Positions 24,351 to 37,291 of a DNA stretch of 64,000 nt are shown piece after piece (within the stretch, counting starts at the first letter, position 1; the number at the start of each line of letters is the position of its first letter). The stretch is from Eupeodes corollae (taxonomy: Eukaryota; Arthropoda; Insecta; Diptera; Syrphidae): positions 172,033,174-172,097,173 of the forward strand of contig NC_079147.1 of assembly GCF_945859685.1 (NCBI RefSeq), read 5' to 3'. A program made the translations under genes and the position numbers. The notes beneath the pieces are model-generated. The model saw only the letters and a program-made list of their open reading frames with translations. It was not told the DNA's origin and did not search any database.

Positions 24351-25005
24351 ATGCACATCAAAAGAAAGTTATTTAAATGCTCTACCCACAACTGCAAACC
24401 AAAATGTTATACGATCGCTCGTTTCCGAAAAATTAGTCAAAAAGTAAAATTACAGAATTTCGACCCAGCTCATCACAAATTATCTTTCGGTTGCTCTATT
24501 TCCTCAACCAAGCCTCCAAACATGATGCGGTTTTCACTAAAATACAGAGCATCGACCCACCTTTCAATTGATGCATAAATCACAAAAATGATTTTTTTTT
24601 TCAGTTTTTCGAGAAAATCGTGGGCTAACCCATTGCCGAAAAAGTAGTATTTTCAAAACTATTTCCCACCCAATCAAAATGCACATCAAAAGAAAGGTAT
24701 TTAAATGCTCTACCCACAACTGCAAACCAAAATGTTATACGATCGCTCGTTTCCGAAAAATTAGTCAAAAAGTAAAATTACAGAATTTCGAACCAGCTCA
24801 TCACAAATTATCTTTCGGTTGCTCTATTTTCTCAACCAAGCCTCCAAACATGATGCGGTTTTCACTAAAATACAGAGCATCGACCCACCTTTCAATTCAT
24901 GCATAAATCACAAAAATGATTTTTTTTTCAGTTTTTCGAGAAAATCGTGGGCTAACCCTTGCCGAAAAAAGTAGTATTTTCAAAACTATTTCCCACCCAA
25001 TCAAA

Positions 25006-27722
25006 ATGCACATCAAAAGAAAGGTATTTAAATGCTCTACCCACAACTGCAAACCAAAATAATTATACGATCTCTCTTTTCCGAAAAATTAGTCAAAAAG
25101 TAAAATTACAGAATTTCGACCCAGCTCATCACAAATTATCTTTCGGTTGCTCTATTTCCTCAACCAAGCCTCCAAACATGATGCGGTTTTCACTAAAATA
25201 CAGAGCATCGACCCACCTTTCAATTGATGCATAAATCTCAAAAATGATTTTTTTTCAGTTTTTCGAGAAAATCGTGGGCTAACCCTTGCCGAAAAAAGTA
25301 GTATTTTCAAAACTATTTCCCACCCAATCAAAATGCACATCAAAAGAAAGGTATTTAAATGCTCTACCCACAACTGCAAACCAAAATGTTATACGATCGC
25401 TCGTTTCCGAAAAATTAGTCAAAAAGTAAAATTACAGAATTTCGACCCAGCTCATCACAAATTATCTTTCGGTTGCTCTATTTCCTCAACCAAGCCTCCA
25501 AACATGATGCGGTTTTCACTAAAATACAGAGCATCGACCCAGCTTTCAATTGATGCATAAATCACAAAAATGATTTTTTTTCAGTTTTTCGAGAAAATCG
25601 TGGGCTAACCCTTCCCGAAAAAAGTAGTATTTTCAAAACTATTTCCCACCCAATCAAAATGCACATCAAAAGAAAGGTATTTAAATGCTCTACCCACAAC
25701 TGCAAACCAAAATGTTATACGATCGCTTGTTTCCGAAAAATTAGTCAAAAAGTAAAATTACAGAATTTCGACCCAGCTCATCACAAATTGTCTTTCGGTT
25801 GCTCTATTTCCTCAACCAAGCCTCCAAACATGATGCGGTTTTCACTAAAATACAGAGCATCGACCCACCTTTCAATTGATGCATAAATCTCGAAAACGAT
25901 TTTTTTTCAGTTTTTCGAGAAAATCGTGGGCTAACCCTTGCCGAAAAAAGTAGTATTTTCAAAACTATTTCCCACCCAATCAAAATGCACATCAAAAGAA
26001 AGGTATTTAAATGCTCTACCCACAACTGCAAACCAAAATGTTATACGATCTCTCTTTTCCGAAAAATTAGTCAAAAAGTAAAATTACAGAATTTCGACCC
26101 AGCTCATCACAAATTATCTTTCGGTTGCTCTATTTCCTCAACCAAGCCTCCAAACATGATGCGGTTTTCACTAAAATACAGAGCATCGACCCAGCTTTCA
26201 ATTGATGCATAAATCACAAAAATGATTTTTTTTCAGTTTTTCGAGAAAATCGTGGGCTAACCCTTGCCGAAAAAAGTAGTATTTTCAAAACTATTTCCCA
26301 CCCAATCAAAATGCACATCAAAAGAAAGGTATTTAAATGCTCTACCCACAACTGCAAACCAAAATGTTATACGATCGCTCGTTTCCGAAAAATTAGTCAA
26401 AAAGTAAAATTACAGAATTTCGACCCAGCTCATCACAAATTATCTTTCGGTTGCTCTATTTCCTCAACCAAGCCTCCAAACATGATGCGGTTTTCACTAA
26501 AATACAGAGCATCGACCCACCTTTCAATTGATGCATAAATCTCAAAAATGATTTTTTTTCAGTTTTTCGAGAAAATCGTGGGCTAACCCTTGCCGAAAAA
26601 AGTAGTATTTTCAAAACTATTTCCCACCCAATCAAAATGCACATCAAAAGAAAGGTATTTAAATGCTCTACCCACAACTGCAAACCAAAATGTTATACGA
26701 TCGCTCGTTTCCGAAAAATTAGTCAAAAAGTAAAATTACAGAATTTCGACCCAGCTCATCACAAATTGTCTTTCGGTTGCTCTATTTCCTCAACCAAGCC
26801 TCCAAACATGATGCGGTTTTCACTAAAATACAGAGCATCGACCCACCTTTCAGTTGATGCATAAATCACAAAAATGATTTTTTTTCAGTTTTTCGAGAAA
26901 ATCGTGGGCTAACCCTTGCCGAAAAAAGTAGTATTTTCAAAACTATTTCCCACCCAATCAAAATGCACATCAAAAGAAAGGTATTTAAATGCTCTACCCA
27001 AAACTGCAAACCAAAATGTTATACGATCTCTCTTTTCCGAAAAATTAGTCAAAAAGTAAAATTACAGAATTTCGACCCAGCTCATCACAAATTATCTTTC
27101 GGTTGCTCTATTTCCTCAACCAAGCCTCCAAACATGATGCGGTTTTCACTAAAATACAGAGCATCGACCCACCTTTCAATTGATGCATAAATCACAAAAA
27201 TGATTTTTTTTCAGTTTTTCGAGAAAATCGTGGGCTAACCCTTGCCGAAAAAAGTAGTATTTTCAAAACTATTTCCCACCCAATCAAAATGCACATCAAA
27301 AGAAAGGTATTTAAATGCTCTACCCACAACTGCAAACCAAAATGTTATCGATCGCTCGTTTCCGAAAAATTAGTCAAAAAGTAAAATTACAGAATTTCGA
27401 CCCAGCTCATCACAAATTATCTTTCGGTTGCTCTATTTCCTCAACCAAGCCTCCAAACATGATGCGGTTTTCACTAAAATACAGAGCATCGACCCAGCTT
27501 TCAATTGATGCATAAATCACAAAAATGATTTTTTTTCAGTTTTTCGAGAAAATCGTGGGCTAACCCTTGCCGAAAAAAGTAGTATTTTCAAAACTATTTC
27601 CCACCCAATCAAAATGCACATCAAAAGAAAGGTATTTAAATGCTCTACCCACAACTGCAAACCAAAATGTTATACGATCGCTCGTTTCCGAAAAATTAGT
27701 CAAAAAGTAAAATTACAGAATT
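25006..27722 (+). repeat. Three-monomer (978 bp) periodicity running into the gap
   Basis: Units starting 25006, 25985 and 26963 carry GATCTCTCTTTTCC, and units at 25659 and 26637 carry CAAATTGTCTTTCGG, each spaced about 978 bp. Other variants (CCCAGCTTTCAATTG, AAATCTC) do not follow the same rhythm, so the trimer is partly blurred. The last unit is cut by the N-run. Confidence 0.7.
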
Positions 27723-27922
27723 NNNNNNNNNNNNNNNNNNNNNNNNNNNNNNNNNNNNNNNNNNNNNNNNNNNNNNNNNNNNNNNNNNNNNNNNNNNNNN
27801 NNNNNNNNNNNNNNNNNNNNNNNNNNNNNNNNNNNNNNNNNNNNNNNNNNNNNNNNNNNNNNNNNNNNNNNNNNNNNNNNNNNNNNNNNNNNNNNNNNNN
27901 NNNNNNNNNNNNNNNNNNNNNN
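27723..27922. other. Assembly gap, 200 N
   Basis: This is exactly 200 undetermined bases. The left flank stops at monomer offset 108 and the right flank resumes at offset 67, so an in-phase join would need 284 bp plus a whole number of 326 bp monomers. The round 200 is therefore a placeholder length, and an unknown number of monomers may be missing. Confidence 0.97.
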
Positions 27923-28182
27923 CTCGTTTCCGAAAAATTAGTCAAAAAGTAAAATTACAGAATTTCGACCCAGCTCATCACAAATTATCTTTCGGTTGCT
28001 CTATTTCCTCAACCAAGCCTCCAAACATGATGCGGTTTTCACTAAAATACAGAGCATCGACCCACCTTTCAATTGATGCATAAATCACAAAAATGATTTT
28101 TTTTCAGTTTTTCGAGAAAATCGTGGGCTAACCCTTGCCGAAAAAAGTTAGTATTTTCAAAACTATTTCCCACCCAATCAAA

Positions 28183-29156
28183 ATGCACATCAAAAGAAAG
28201 GTATTTAAATGTTCTACCCACAACTGCAAACCAAAATGTTATACGATCGCTCGTTTCCGAAAAATTAGTCAAAAAGTAAAAATTACAGAATTTCGACCCA
28301 GCTCATCACAAATTATCTTTCGGTTGCTCTATTTCCTCAACCAAGCCTCCAAACATGATGCGGTCACTAAAATACAGAGCATCGACCCACCTTTCAATTG
28401 ATGCATAAATCACAAAAATGATTTTTTTTCAGTTTTTCGAGAAAATCGGGGGCTAACCCTTGCCGAAAAAAGTAGTATTTTCAAAACTATTTCCCACCCA
28501 ATCAAAATGCACATCATAAGAAAGGTATTTGAATGCTCTACCCACAACTGCAAACCAAAATGTTATACGATCGCTCGTTTCCGAAAAATTAGTCAAAAAG
28601 TAAAATTACAGAATTTCGACCCAGCTCATCACAAATTATGTTTCGGTTGCTCTATTTCCTCAACCAAGCCTCCAAACATGATGCGGTTTTCACTAAAATA
28701 CAGAGCATCGACCCACCTTTCAATTGATGCATTAATCACAAAAATGATTTTTTTCAGTTTTTCGAGAAAATCGTGGGCTAACCCTTGCCGAAAAAAGTAG
28801 TATTTTCAAAACTATTTCCCACCCAATCAAAATGCACATCAAAAGAAAGGTATTTAAATGTTCTACCCACAACTGCAAACCAAAATGTTATACGATCGCT
28901 CGTTTCCGAAAAATTAGTCAAAAAGTAAAATTACAGAATTTCGACCCAGCTCATCACAAATTATCTTTCGGTTGCTCTATTTCCTCTACCAAGCCTCCAA
29001 ACATGATGCGGTTTTCACTAAAATACAGAGCATCGACCCACCTTTCAATTGATGCATAAATCTCAAAAATGATTTTTTTTCAGTTTTTCGAGAAAATCGT
29101 GGGCTAACCCTTGCCGAAAAAGTAGTATTTTCAAAACTATTTCCCACCCAATCAAA
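28183..29156 (+). repeat. Three-unit block, 2.6 kb pair, copy 1
   Basis: A row of private variants recurs 2600 bp downstream: ATGTTCTACCC, a TTT loss giving GCGGTCAC, ATCGGGGGC (the exact CENP-B box), GTATTTGAATGC, CAAATTATGTTTCGG, and GATGCATTAATCAC; CCTCTACCAAGCC follows in the next unit. CACATCATAAG is seen only here. Confidence 0.92.
28435..28451 (+). promoter_or_regulatory. Exact match to CENP-B box consensus
   Basis: Here the common CGTGG is CGGGG, giving TTTCGAGAAAATCGGGG, which satisfies all nine fixed positions of the CENP-B box pattern. The unit is the first member of a duplicated block; the second member carries the same change at 31034-31050. The match is seen directly; binding is inference. 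Confidence 0.5.
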
Positions 29157-30782
29157 ATGCACATCAAAAGAAAGGTATTTAAATGCTCTACCCACAACTG
29201 CAAACCAAAATGTTATACGATCGCTCGTTTCCGAAAAATTAGTCAAAAAGTAAAATTACAGAATTTCGACCCAGCTCATCACAAATTATCTTTCGGTTGC
29301 TCTATTTCCTCAACCAAGCCTCCAAACATGATGCGGTTTTCACTAAAATACAGAGCATCGACCCACCTTTCAATTGATGCATAAATCACAAAAATGATTT
29401 TTTTTCAGTTTTTCGAGAAAATCGTTTGCTAACCCTTGCCGAAAAAAGTATTATTTTCAAAACTATTTCCCACCCAATCAAAATGCACATCAAAAGAAAG
29501 GTATTTAAATGCTCTACCCACAACTGCAAACCAAAATGTTATACGATCGCTCGTTCCGAAAAATTAGTCAAAAAGTAAAATTACAGAATTTCGACCCAGC
29601 TCATCACAAATTATCTTTCGGTTGCTCTATTTCCTCAACCAAAGCCTCCAAACATGATGCGGTTTTCACTAAAATACAGAGCATCGACCCACCTTTCAAT
29701 TGATGCATAAATCACAAAAATGATTTTTTTTTCAGTTTTTCCAGAAAATCGTGGGCTAACCCTTGCCGAAAAAAGTAGCATTTTCAAATCTATTTCCCAC
29801 CCAATCAAAATGCACATCAAAAGAAAGGTATTTAAATGCTCTACCCACAACTGCAAACCAAAATGTTATACGATCGCTCGTTTCCGAAAAATTAGTCAAA
29901 AAGTAAATTACAGAATTTCGACCCAGCTCATCACAAATTATCTTTCGGTTGCTCTATTTCCTCAACCAAGCCTCCAAACATGATGCGGTTTTCACTAAAA
30001 TACAGAGCATCGACCCACCTTTCAATTGATGCATAAATCTCAAAAATGATTTTTTTTCAGTTTTTCGAGAAAATCGTGGGCTAACCCTTGCCGAAAAAAG
30101 TAGTATTTTCAAAACTATTTCCCACCCAATCAAAATGCACATCAAAAAAAAGGTATTTAAATGCTCTACCCACAACTGCAAACCAAAATGTTATACGATC
30201 GCTCGTTTCCGAAAACTTAGTCAAAAAGTAAAATTACAGAATTTCGACCCAGCTCATCACAAATTATCTTTCGGTTGCTCTATTTCCTCAACCAAGCCTC
30301 CAAACATGATGCGGTTTTCACTAAAATACAGAGCATCGACCCACCTTTCAATTGATGCATAAATCACAAAAATGATTTTTTTTCAGTTTTTCGAGAAAAT
30401 CGTGGGCTAACCCTTGCCGAAAAAAGTAGTATTTTCAAAACTATTTCCCACCCAATCAAAATGCACATCAAAAGAAAGGTATTTAAATGCTCTACCCACA
30501 ACTGCAAACCAAAATGTTATACGATCGCTCGTTTCCGAAAAATTAGTCAAAAAGTAAAATTACAGAATTTCGACCCAGCTCATCACAAATATCTTTCGGT
30601 TGCTCTATTTCCTCAACCAAGCCTCCAAACATGATGCGGTTTTCACTAAAATACAGAGCATCGACCACCTTTCAATTGATGCATAAATCACAAAAATGAA
30701 TTTTTTTTAGTTTTTCGAGAAAATCGTGGGCTAACCCTTGCCGAAAAAAGTAGTATTTTCAAACTATTTCCCACCCAATCAA

Positions 30783-31756
30783 ATGCACATCAAAAGAAAG
30801 GTATTTAAATGTTCTACCCACAACTGCAAACCAAAATGTTATACGATCGCTCGTTTCCGAAGAATTAGTCAAAAAGTAAAATTACAGAATTTCGACCCAG
30901 CTCATCACAAATTATCTTTCGGTTGCTCTATTTCCTCAACCAAGCCTCCAAACATGATGCGGTCACTAAAATACAGAGCATCGACCCACCTTTCAATTGA
31001 TGCATAAATCACAAAAATGATTTTTTTTCAGTTTTTCGAGAAAATCGGGGGCTAACCCTTGCCGAAAAAAGTAGTATTTTCAAAACTATTTCCCACCCAA
31101 TCAAAATGCACATCAAAAGAAAGGTATTTGAATGCTCTACCCACAACTGCAAACCAAAATGTTATACGATCGCTCGTTTCCGAAAAATTAGTCAAAAAGT
31201 AAAATTACAGAATTTCGACCCAGCTCATCACAAATTATGTTTCGGTTGCTCTATTTCCTCAACCAAGCCTCCAAACATGATGCGGTTTTCACTAAAATAC
31301 AGAGCATCGACCCACCTTTCAATTGATGCATTAATCACAAAAATGATTTTTTTCAGTTTTTTCGAGAAAATCGTGGGCTAACCCTTGCTGAAAAAAGTAG
31401 TATTTTCAAAACTATTTCCCACCCAATCAAAATGCACATCAAAAGAAAGGTATTTAAATGTTCTACCCACAACTGCAAACCAAAATGTTATACGATCGCT
31501 CGTTTCCGAAAAATTAGTCAAAAAGTAAAATTACAGAATTTCGACCCAGCTCATCACAAATTATCTTTCGGTTGCTCTATTTCCTCTACCAAGCCTCCAA
31601 ACATGATGCGGTTTTCACTAAAATACAGAGCATCGACCCACCTTTCAATTGATGCATAAATCTCAAAAATGATTTTTTTTCAGTTTTTCGAGAAAATCGT
31701 GGGCTAACCCTTGCCGAAAAAGTAGTATTTTCAAAACTATTTCCCACCCAATCAAA
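30783..31756 (+). repeat. Three-unit block, 2.6 kb pair, copy 2
   Basis: It carries the same marker row as 28183-29156, 2599-2600 bp later (about eight monomers). Similarity continues a short way past 31757, until CGAAAACTTAG in this copy breaks it. Confidence 0.92.
31034..31050 (+). promoter_or_regulatory. Exact match to CENP-B box consensus (second copy)
   Basis: This copy is identical to the element at 28435-28451 and shares its neighbouring private variants, so the two derive from one mutated monomer that was later duplicated rather than from two independent mutations. Confidence 0.5.
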
Positions 31757-32406
31757 ATGCACATCAAAAGAAAGGTATTTAAATGCTCTACCCACAACTG
31801 CAAACCAAAATGTTATACGATCGCTCGTTTCCGAAAACTTAGTCAAAAAGTAAAATTACAGAATTTCGACCCAGCTCATCACAAATTATCTTTCGGTTGC
31901 TCTATTTCCTCAACCAAGCATCCAAACATGATGCGGTCACTAAAATACAGAGCATCGACCCACCTTTCAATTGATGCATAAATCACAAAAATGATTTTTT
32001 TTCAGTTTTTCGAGAAAATCGTGGGCTAACCCTTGCCGAAAAAAGTAGTATTTTCAAAACTATTTCCCACCCAATCAAAATGCACATCAAAAGAAAGGTA
32101 TTTAAATGCTCTACCCACAACTGCAAACCAAAATGTTATACGATCGCTCGTTTCCGAAAAATTAGTCAAAAAGTAAAATTACAGAATTTCGACCCAGCTC
32201 ATCACAAATTATCTTTCGGTTGCTCTATTTCCTCAACCAAGCCTCCAAACATGATGCGGTTTTCACTAAAATACAGAGCATCGACCCACCTTTCAATTGA
32301 TGCATAAATCTCAAAAATGATTTTTTTTTCAGTTTTTCGAGAAAATCGTGGGCTAACCCTTGCCGAAAAAAGTAGTATTTTCAAAACTATTTCCCACCCA
32401 ATCAAA

Positions 32407-35009
32407 ATGCACATCAAAAGAAAGGTATTTAAATGCTCTACCCACAACTGCAAACCAAAATGTTATACGATCGCTCGTTTCCGAAAAATTAGTCAAAAAG
32501 TAAAATTACAGAATTTCGACCCAGCTCATCACAAATTATCTTTCGGTTGCTCTATTTCCTCAACGAAGCCTCCAAACATGATGCGGTTGTCACTAAAATA
32601 CAGAGCATCGACCCAGCTTTCAATTGATGTATAAATCACAAAAATGATTTTTTTTCAGTTTTTCGAGAAAATCGTGGGCTAACCCTTGCCGAAAAAAGTA
32701 GTATTTTCAAAACTATTTCCCACCCAATCAAAATGCACATCAAAAGAAAGGTATTTAAATGCTCTACCCACAACTGCAAACCAAAATGTTATACGATCGC
32801 TCGTTTCCGAAAAATTAATCAAAAAGTAAAATTACAGAATTTCGACCCAGCTCATCACAAATTATCTTTCGGTTGCTCTATTTCCTCAACCAAGCCTCCA
32901 AACATGATGCGGTTGTCACTAAAATACAGAGCATCGACCCAGCTTTCAATTGATGCATAAATCACAAAAATGATTTTTTTTCAGTTTTTCGAGAAAATCG
33001 TGGGCTAACCCTTGCCGAAAAAAGTAGTATTTTCAAAACTATTTCCCACCCAATCAAAATGCACATCAAAAGAAAGGTATTTAAATGCTCTACCCACAAC
33101 TGCAAACCAAAATGTTATACGATCGCTCGTTTCCGAAAAATTAGTCAAAAAGTAAAATTACAGAATTTCGACCCAGCTCATCACAAATTATCTTTCGGTT
33201 GCTCTATTTCCTCAACCAAGCCTCCAAACATGATGCGGTTTCCACTAAAATACAGAGCATCGACCCACCTTTCAATTGATGCATAAATCTCAAAAATGAT
33301 TTTTTTTCAGTTTTTCGAGAAAATCGTGGGCTTACCCATTGCCGAAAAAGTAGCATTTTCAAATCTATTTCCCACCCAATCAAATGCACATCAAAAGAAA
33401 GGTATTTAAATGCTCTACCCACAACTGCAAACCAAAATGTTATACGATCTCTCGTTTCCGAAAAATTAGTCAAAAAGTAAAATTACAGAATTTCGACCCA
33501 GCTCATCACAAATTATCTTTCGGTTGCTCTATTTCCTCAACCAAGCCTCCAACATGATGCGGTTTTCACTAAAATACAGAGCATCGACCCACCTTTCAAT
33601 TGATGCATAAATCACAAAAATGATTTTTTTTCATTTTTTCGAGAAAATCGTGGGCTAACCCTTGCCGAAAAAAGTAGTATTTTCAAAACTATTTGCCACC
33701 CAATCAAAATGCACATCAAAAGAAAGGTATTTAAATGCTCTACCCACAACTGCAAACCAAAATGTTATACGATCGCTCGTTTCCGAAAAATTAGTCAAAA
33801 AGTAAAATTACAGAATTTCGACCCAGCTCATCACAAATTATCTTTCGGTTGCTCTATTTCCTCAACCAAGCCTCCAAACATGATGCGGTTTTCACTAAAA
33901 TACAGAGCATCGACCCACCTTTCAATTGATGCATAAATCACAAAAATGATTTTTTTCAGTTTTTCCAGAAAATCGTGGGCTAACCCTTGCGAAAAAAGTA
34001 GTATTTTCAAAACTATTTCCCACCCAATCAAAATGCACATCAAAAAGAAAGGTATTTAAATGCTCTACCCACAACTTGCAAACCAAAATGTTATACGATC
34101 TCTCTTTCCGAAAAATTAGTCAAAAAGTAAAATTACAGAATTTCGACCCAGCTCATCACAAATTATCTTTCGGTTGCTCTATTTCCTCAACCAAGCCTCC
34201 AAACATGATGCGGTTTTCACTAAAATACAGAGCATCGACCCACCTTTCAATTGATGCATAAATCACAAAAATGATTTTTTTCAGTTTTTCGAGAAAATCG
34301 TGGGCTAACCCATTGCCGAAAAAGTAGCATTTTCAAATCTATTTCCCACCCCAATCAAAATGCACATCAAAAAAAAGGTATTTAAATGCTCTACCCACAA
34401 CTGCAAACCAAAATGTTATACGATCGCTCGTTTCCGAAAAATTAGTCAATAAGTAAAATTACAGAATTTCGACCCAGCTCATCACAAATTATCTTTCGGT
34501 TGCTCTATTTCCTCAACCAAGCTCCAAACATGATGCGGTTTTCACTAAAATACAGAGCATCGACCCACCTTTCAATTGATGCATAAATCACAAAAATGAT
34601 TTTTTTTCAGTTTTTCGAGAAAATCGTGGGCTAACCATTGCCGAAAAAGTAGTATTTTCAAAACTATTTCCCACCCAATCAAAATGCACATCAAAAGAAA
34701 GGTATTTAAATGCTCTACCCACAACTGCAAACCAAAATGTTATACGATCGCTCGTTTCCGAAAAATTAGTCAAAAAGTAAAATTACAGAATTTCGACCCA
34801 GCTCATCACAAATTATCTTTCGGTTGCTCTATTTCCTCAACCAAGTCTCCAAACATGATGCGGTTTTCACTAAAATACAGAGCATCGACCCACCTTTCAA
34901 TTGATGCATAAATCTCAAAAATGATTTTTTTTTCAGTTTTTCGAGAAAATCGTGGGCTAACCCTTGCCGAAAAAGTAGTATTTTCAAAACTATTTCCCAC
35001 CCAATCAAA
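32407..35009 (+). repeat. Eight-monomer higher-order block (2603 bp), copy 1
   Basis: Ordered markers are CAACGAAGCC with GATGTATAAATC, TTTCCACTAAAA, GGCTTACCC, ATTTGCCACCC, TTTTCCAGAAAATC, a GATCTCTC unit, CATCAAAAAAAAGG, and CCAAGTCTCC. All recur in order from 35010. Many one-base indels lie between 33.3 and 34.6 kb. Confidence 0.9.
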
Positions 35010-37291
35010 ATGCACATCAAAAGAAAGGTATTTAAATGCTCTACCCACAACTGCAAACCAAAATGTTATACGATCGCTCGTTTCCGAAAAATTAGTCAAA
35101 AAGTAAAATTACAGAATTTCGACCCAGCTCATCACAAATTATCTTTCGGTTGCTCTATTTCCTCAACGAAGCCTCCAAACATGATGCGGTTGTCACTAAA
35201 ATACAGAGCATCGACCCAGCTTTCAATTGGTGTATAAATCACAAAAATGATTTTTTTTAGTTTTTCGAGAAAATCGTGGGCTAACCCTTGCCGAAAAAAG
35301 TAGTATTTTCAAAACTATTTCCCACCCAATCAAAATGCACATCAAAAGAAAGGTATTTAAATGCTCTACCCACAACTGCAAACCAAAATGTTAAACGATC
35401 GCTTGTTTCCGAAAAATTAGTCAAAAAGTAAAATTACAGAATTTCGACCCAGCTCATCACAAATTATCTTTCGGTTGCTCTATTTCCTCAACCAAGCCTC
35501 CAAACATGATGCGGTTTTCCACTAAAATACAGAGCATCGACCCACCTTTCAATTGATGCATAAATCTCAAAAATGATTTTTTTTTCAGTTTTTCGAGAAA
35601 TTCGTGGGCCTTACCCATTGCCGAAAAAGTAGCATTTTCAAATCTATTTCCCACCCAATCAAAATGCACATCAAAAGAAAGGTATTTAAATGCTCTACCC
35701 ACAACTGCAAACCAAAATGTTATACGATCTCTCGTTTCCGAAAAATTAGTCAAAAAGTAAAATTACAGAATTTCGACCCAGCTCATCACAAATTATCTTT
35801 CGGTTGCTCTATTTCCTCAACCAAGCCTCCAAACATGATGCGGTTTTCACTAAAATACAGAGCATCGACCCACCTTTCAATTGATGCATAAATCACAAAA
35901 ATGATTTTTTTTCAGTTTTTCGAGAAAATCGTGGGCTAACCCTTGCCGAAAAAAGTAGTATTTTCAAAACTATTTGCCACCCAATCAAAATGCACATCAA
36001 AAGAAAGGTATTTAAATGCTCTACCCACAACTGCAAACCAAAATGTTATACGATCGCTCGTTTCCGAAAAATTAGTCAAAAAGTAAAATTACAGAATTTC
36101 GACCCAGCTCATCACAAATTATCTTTCGGTTGCTCTATTTCCTCAACCAAGCCTCCAAACATGATGCGGTTTTCACTAAAATACAGAGCATCGACCCACC
36201 TTTCAATTGATGCATAAATCACAAAAATGATTTTTTTCAGTTTTTCCAGAAAATCGTGGGCTAACCCATTGCCGAAAAAGTAGTATTTTCAAAACTATTT
36301 CCCACCCAATCAAAATGCACATCAAAAGAAAGGTATTTAAATGCTCTACCCACAACTGCAAACCAAAATGTTATACGATCTCTCTTTTCCGAAAAATTAG
36401 TCAAAAAGTAAAATTACAGAATTTCGACCCAGCTCATCACAAATTATCTTTCGGTTGCTCTATTTCCTCAACCAAGCCTCCAAACATGATGCGGTTTTCA
36501 CTAAAATACAGAGCATCGACCCACCTTTCAATTGATGCATAAATCACAAAAATGATTTTTTTTCAGTTTTTCGAGAAAATCGTGGGCTAACCCATTGCCG
36601 AAAAAGTAGCATTTTCAAATCTATTTCCCACCCAATCAAAATGCACATCAAAAAAAAGGTATTTAAATGCTCTACCCACAACTGCAAACCAAAATGTTAT
36701 ACGATCGCTCGTTTCCGAAAAATTAGTCAAAAAGTAAAATTACAGAATTTCGACCCAGCTCATCACAAATTATCTTTCGGTTGCTCTATTTCCTCAACCA
36801 AGCCTCCAAACATGATGCGGTTTTCACTAAAATACAGAGCATCGACCCACCTTTCAATTGATGCATAAATCACAAAAATGATTTTTTTTCAGTTTTTCGA
36901 GAAAATCGTGGGCTAACCCATTGCCGAAAAAGTAGTATTTTCAAAACTATTTCCCACCCAATCAAAATGCACATCAAAAGAAAGGTATTTAAATGCTCTA
37001 CCCACAACTGCAAACCAAAATGTTATACGATCGCTCGTTTCCGAAAAATTAGTCAAAAAGTAAAATTACAGAATTTCGACCCAGCTCATCACAAATTATC
37101 TTTCGGTTGCTCTATTTCGTCAACCAAGTCTCCAAACATGATGCGGTTTTCACTAAAATACAGAGCATCGACCCACCTTTCAATTGATGCATAAATCTCA
37201 AAAATGATTTTTTTTCAGTTTTTCGAGAAAATCGTGGGCTAACCCTTGCCGAAAAAGTAGTATTTTCAAAACTATTTCCAACCCAATCAAA
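35010..37291 (+). repeat. Seven-monomer higher-order block (2282 bp), copy 2
   Basis: It repeats the marker order of 32407-35009 but with one monomer fewer near the start: CAACGAAGCC to TTTCCACTAAAA spans one unit boundary here and two in copy 1. The shorter copy is what an in-register loss of one unit would leave. Confidence 0.9.

Noticed and set aside
27614..27952. 112-codon frame spanning the N-run
   Set aside because: It is an artefact of translating N bases; the flanks belong to two different monomers out of phase.
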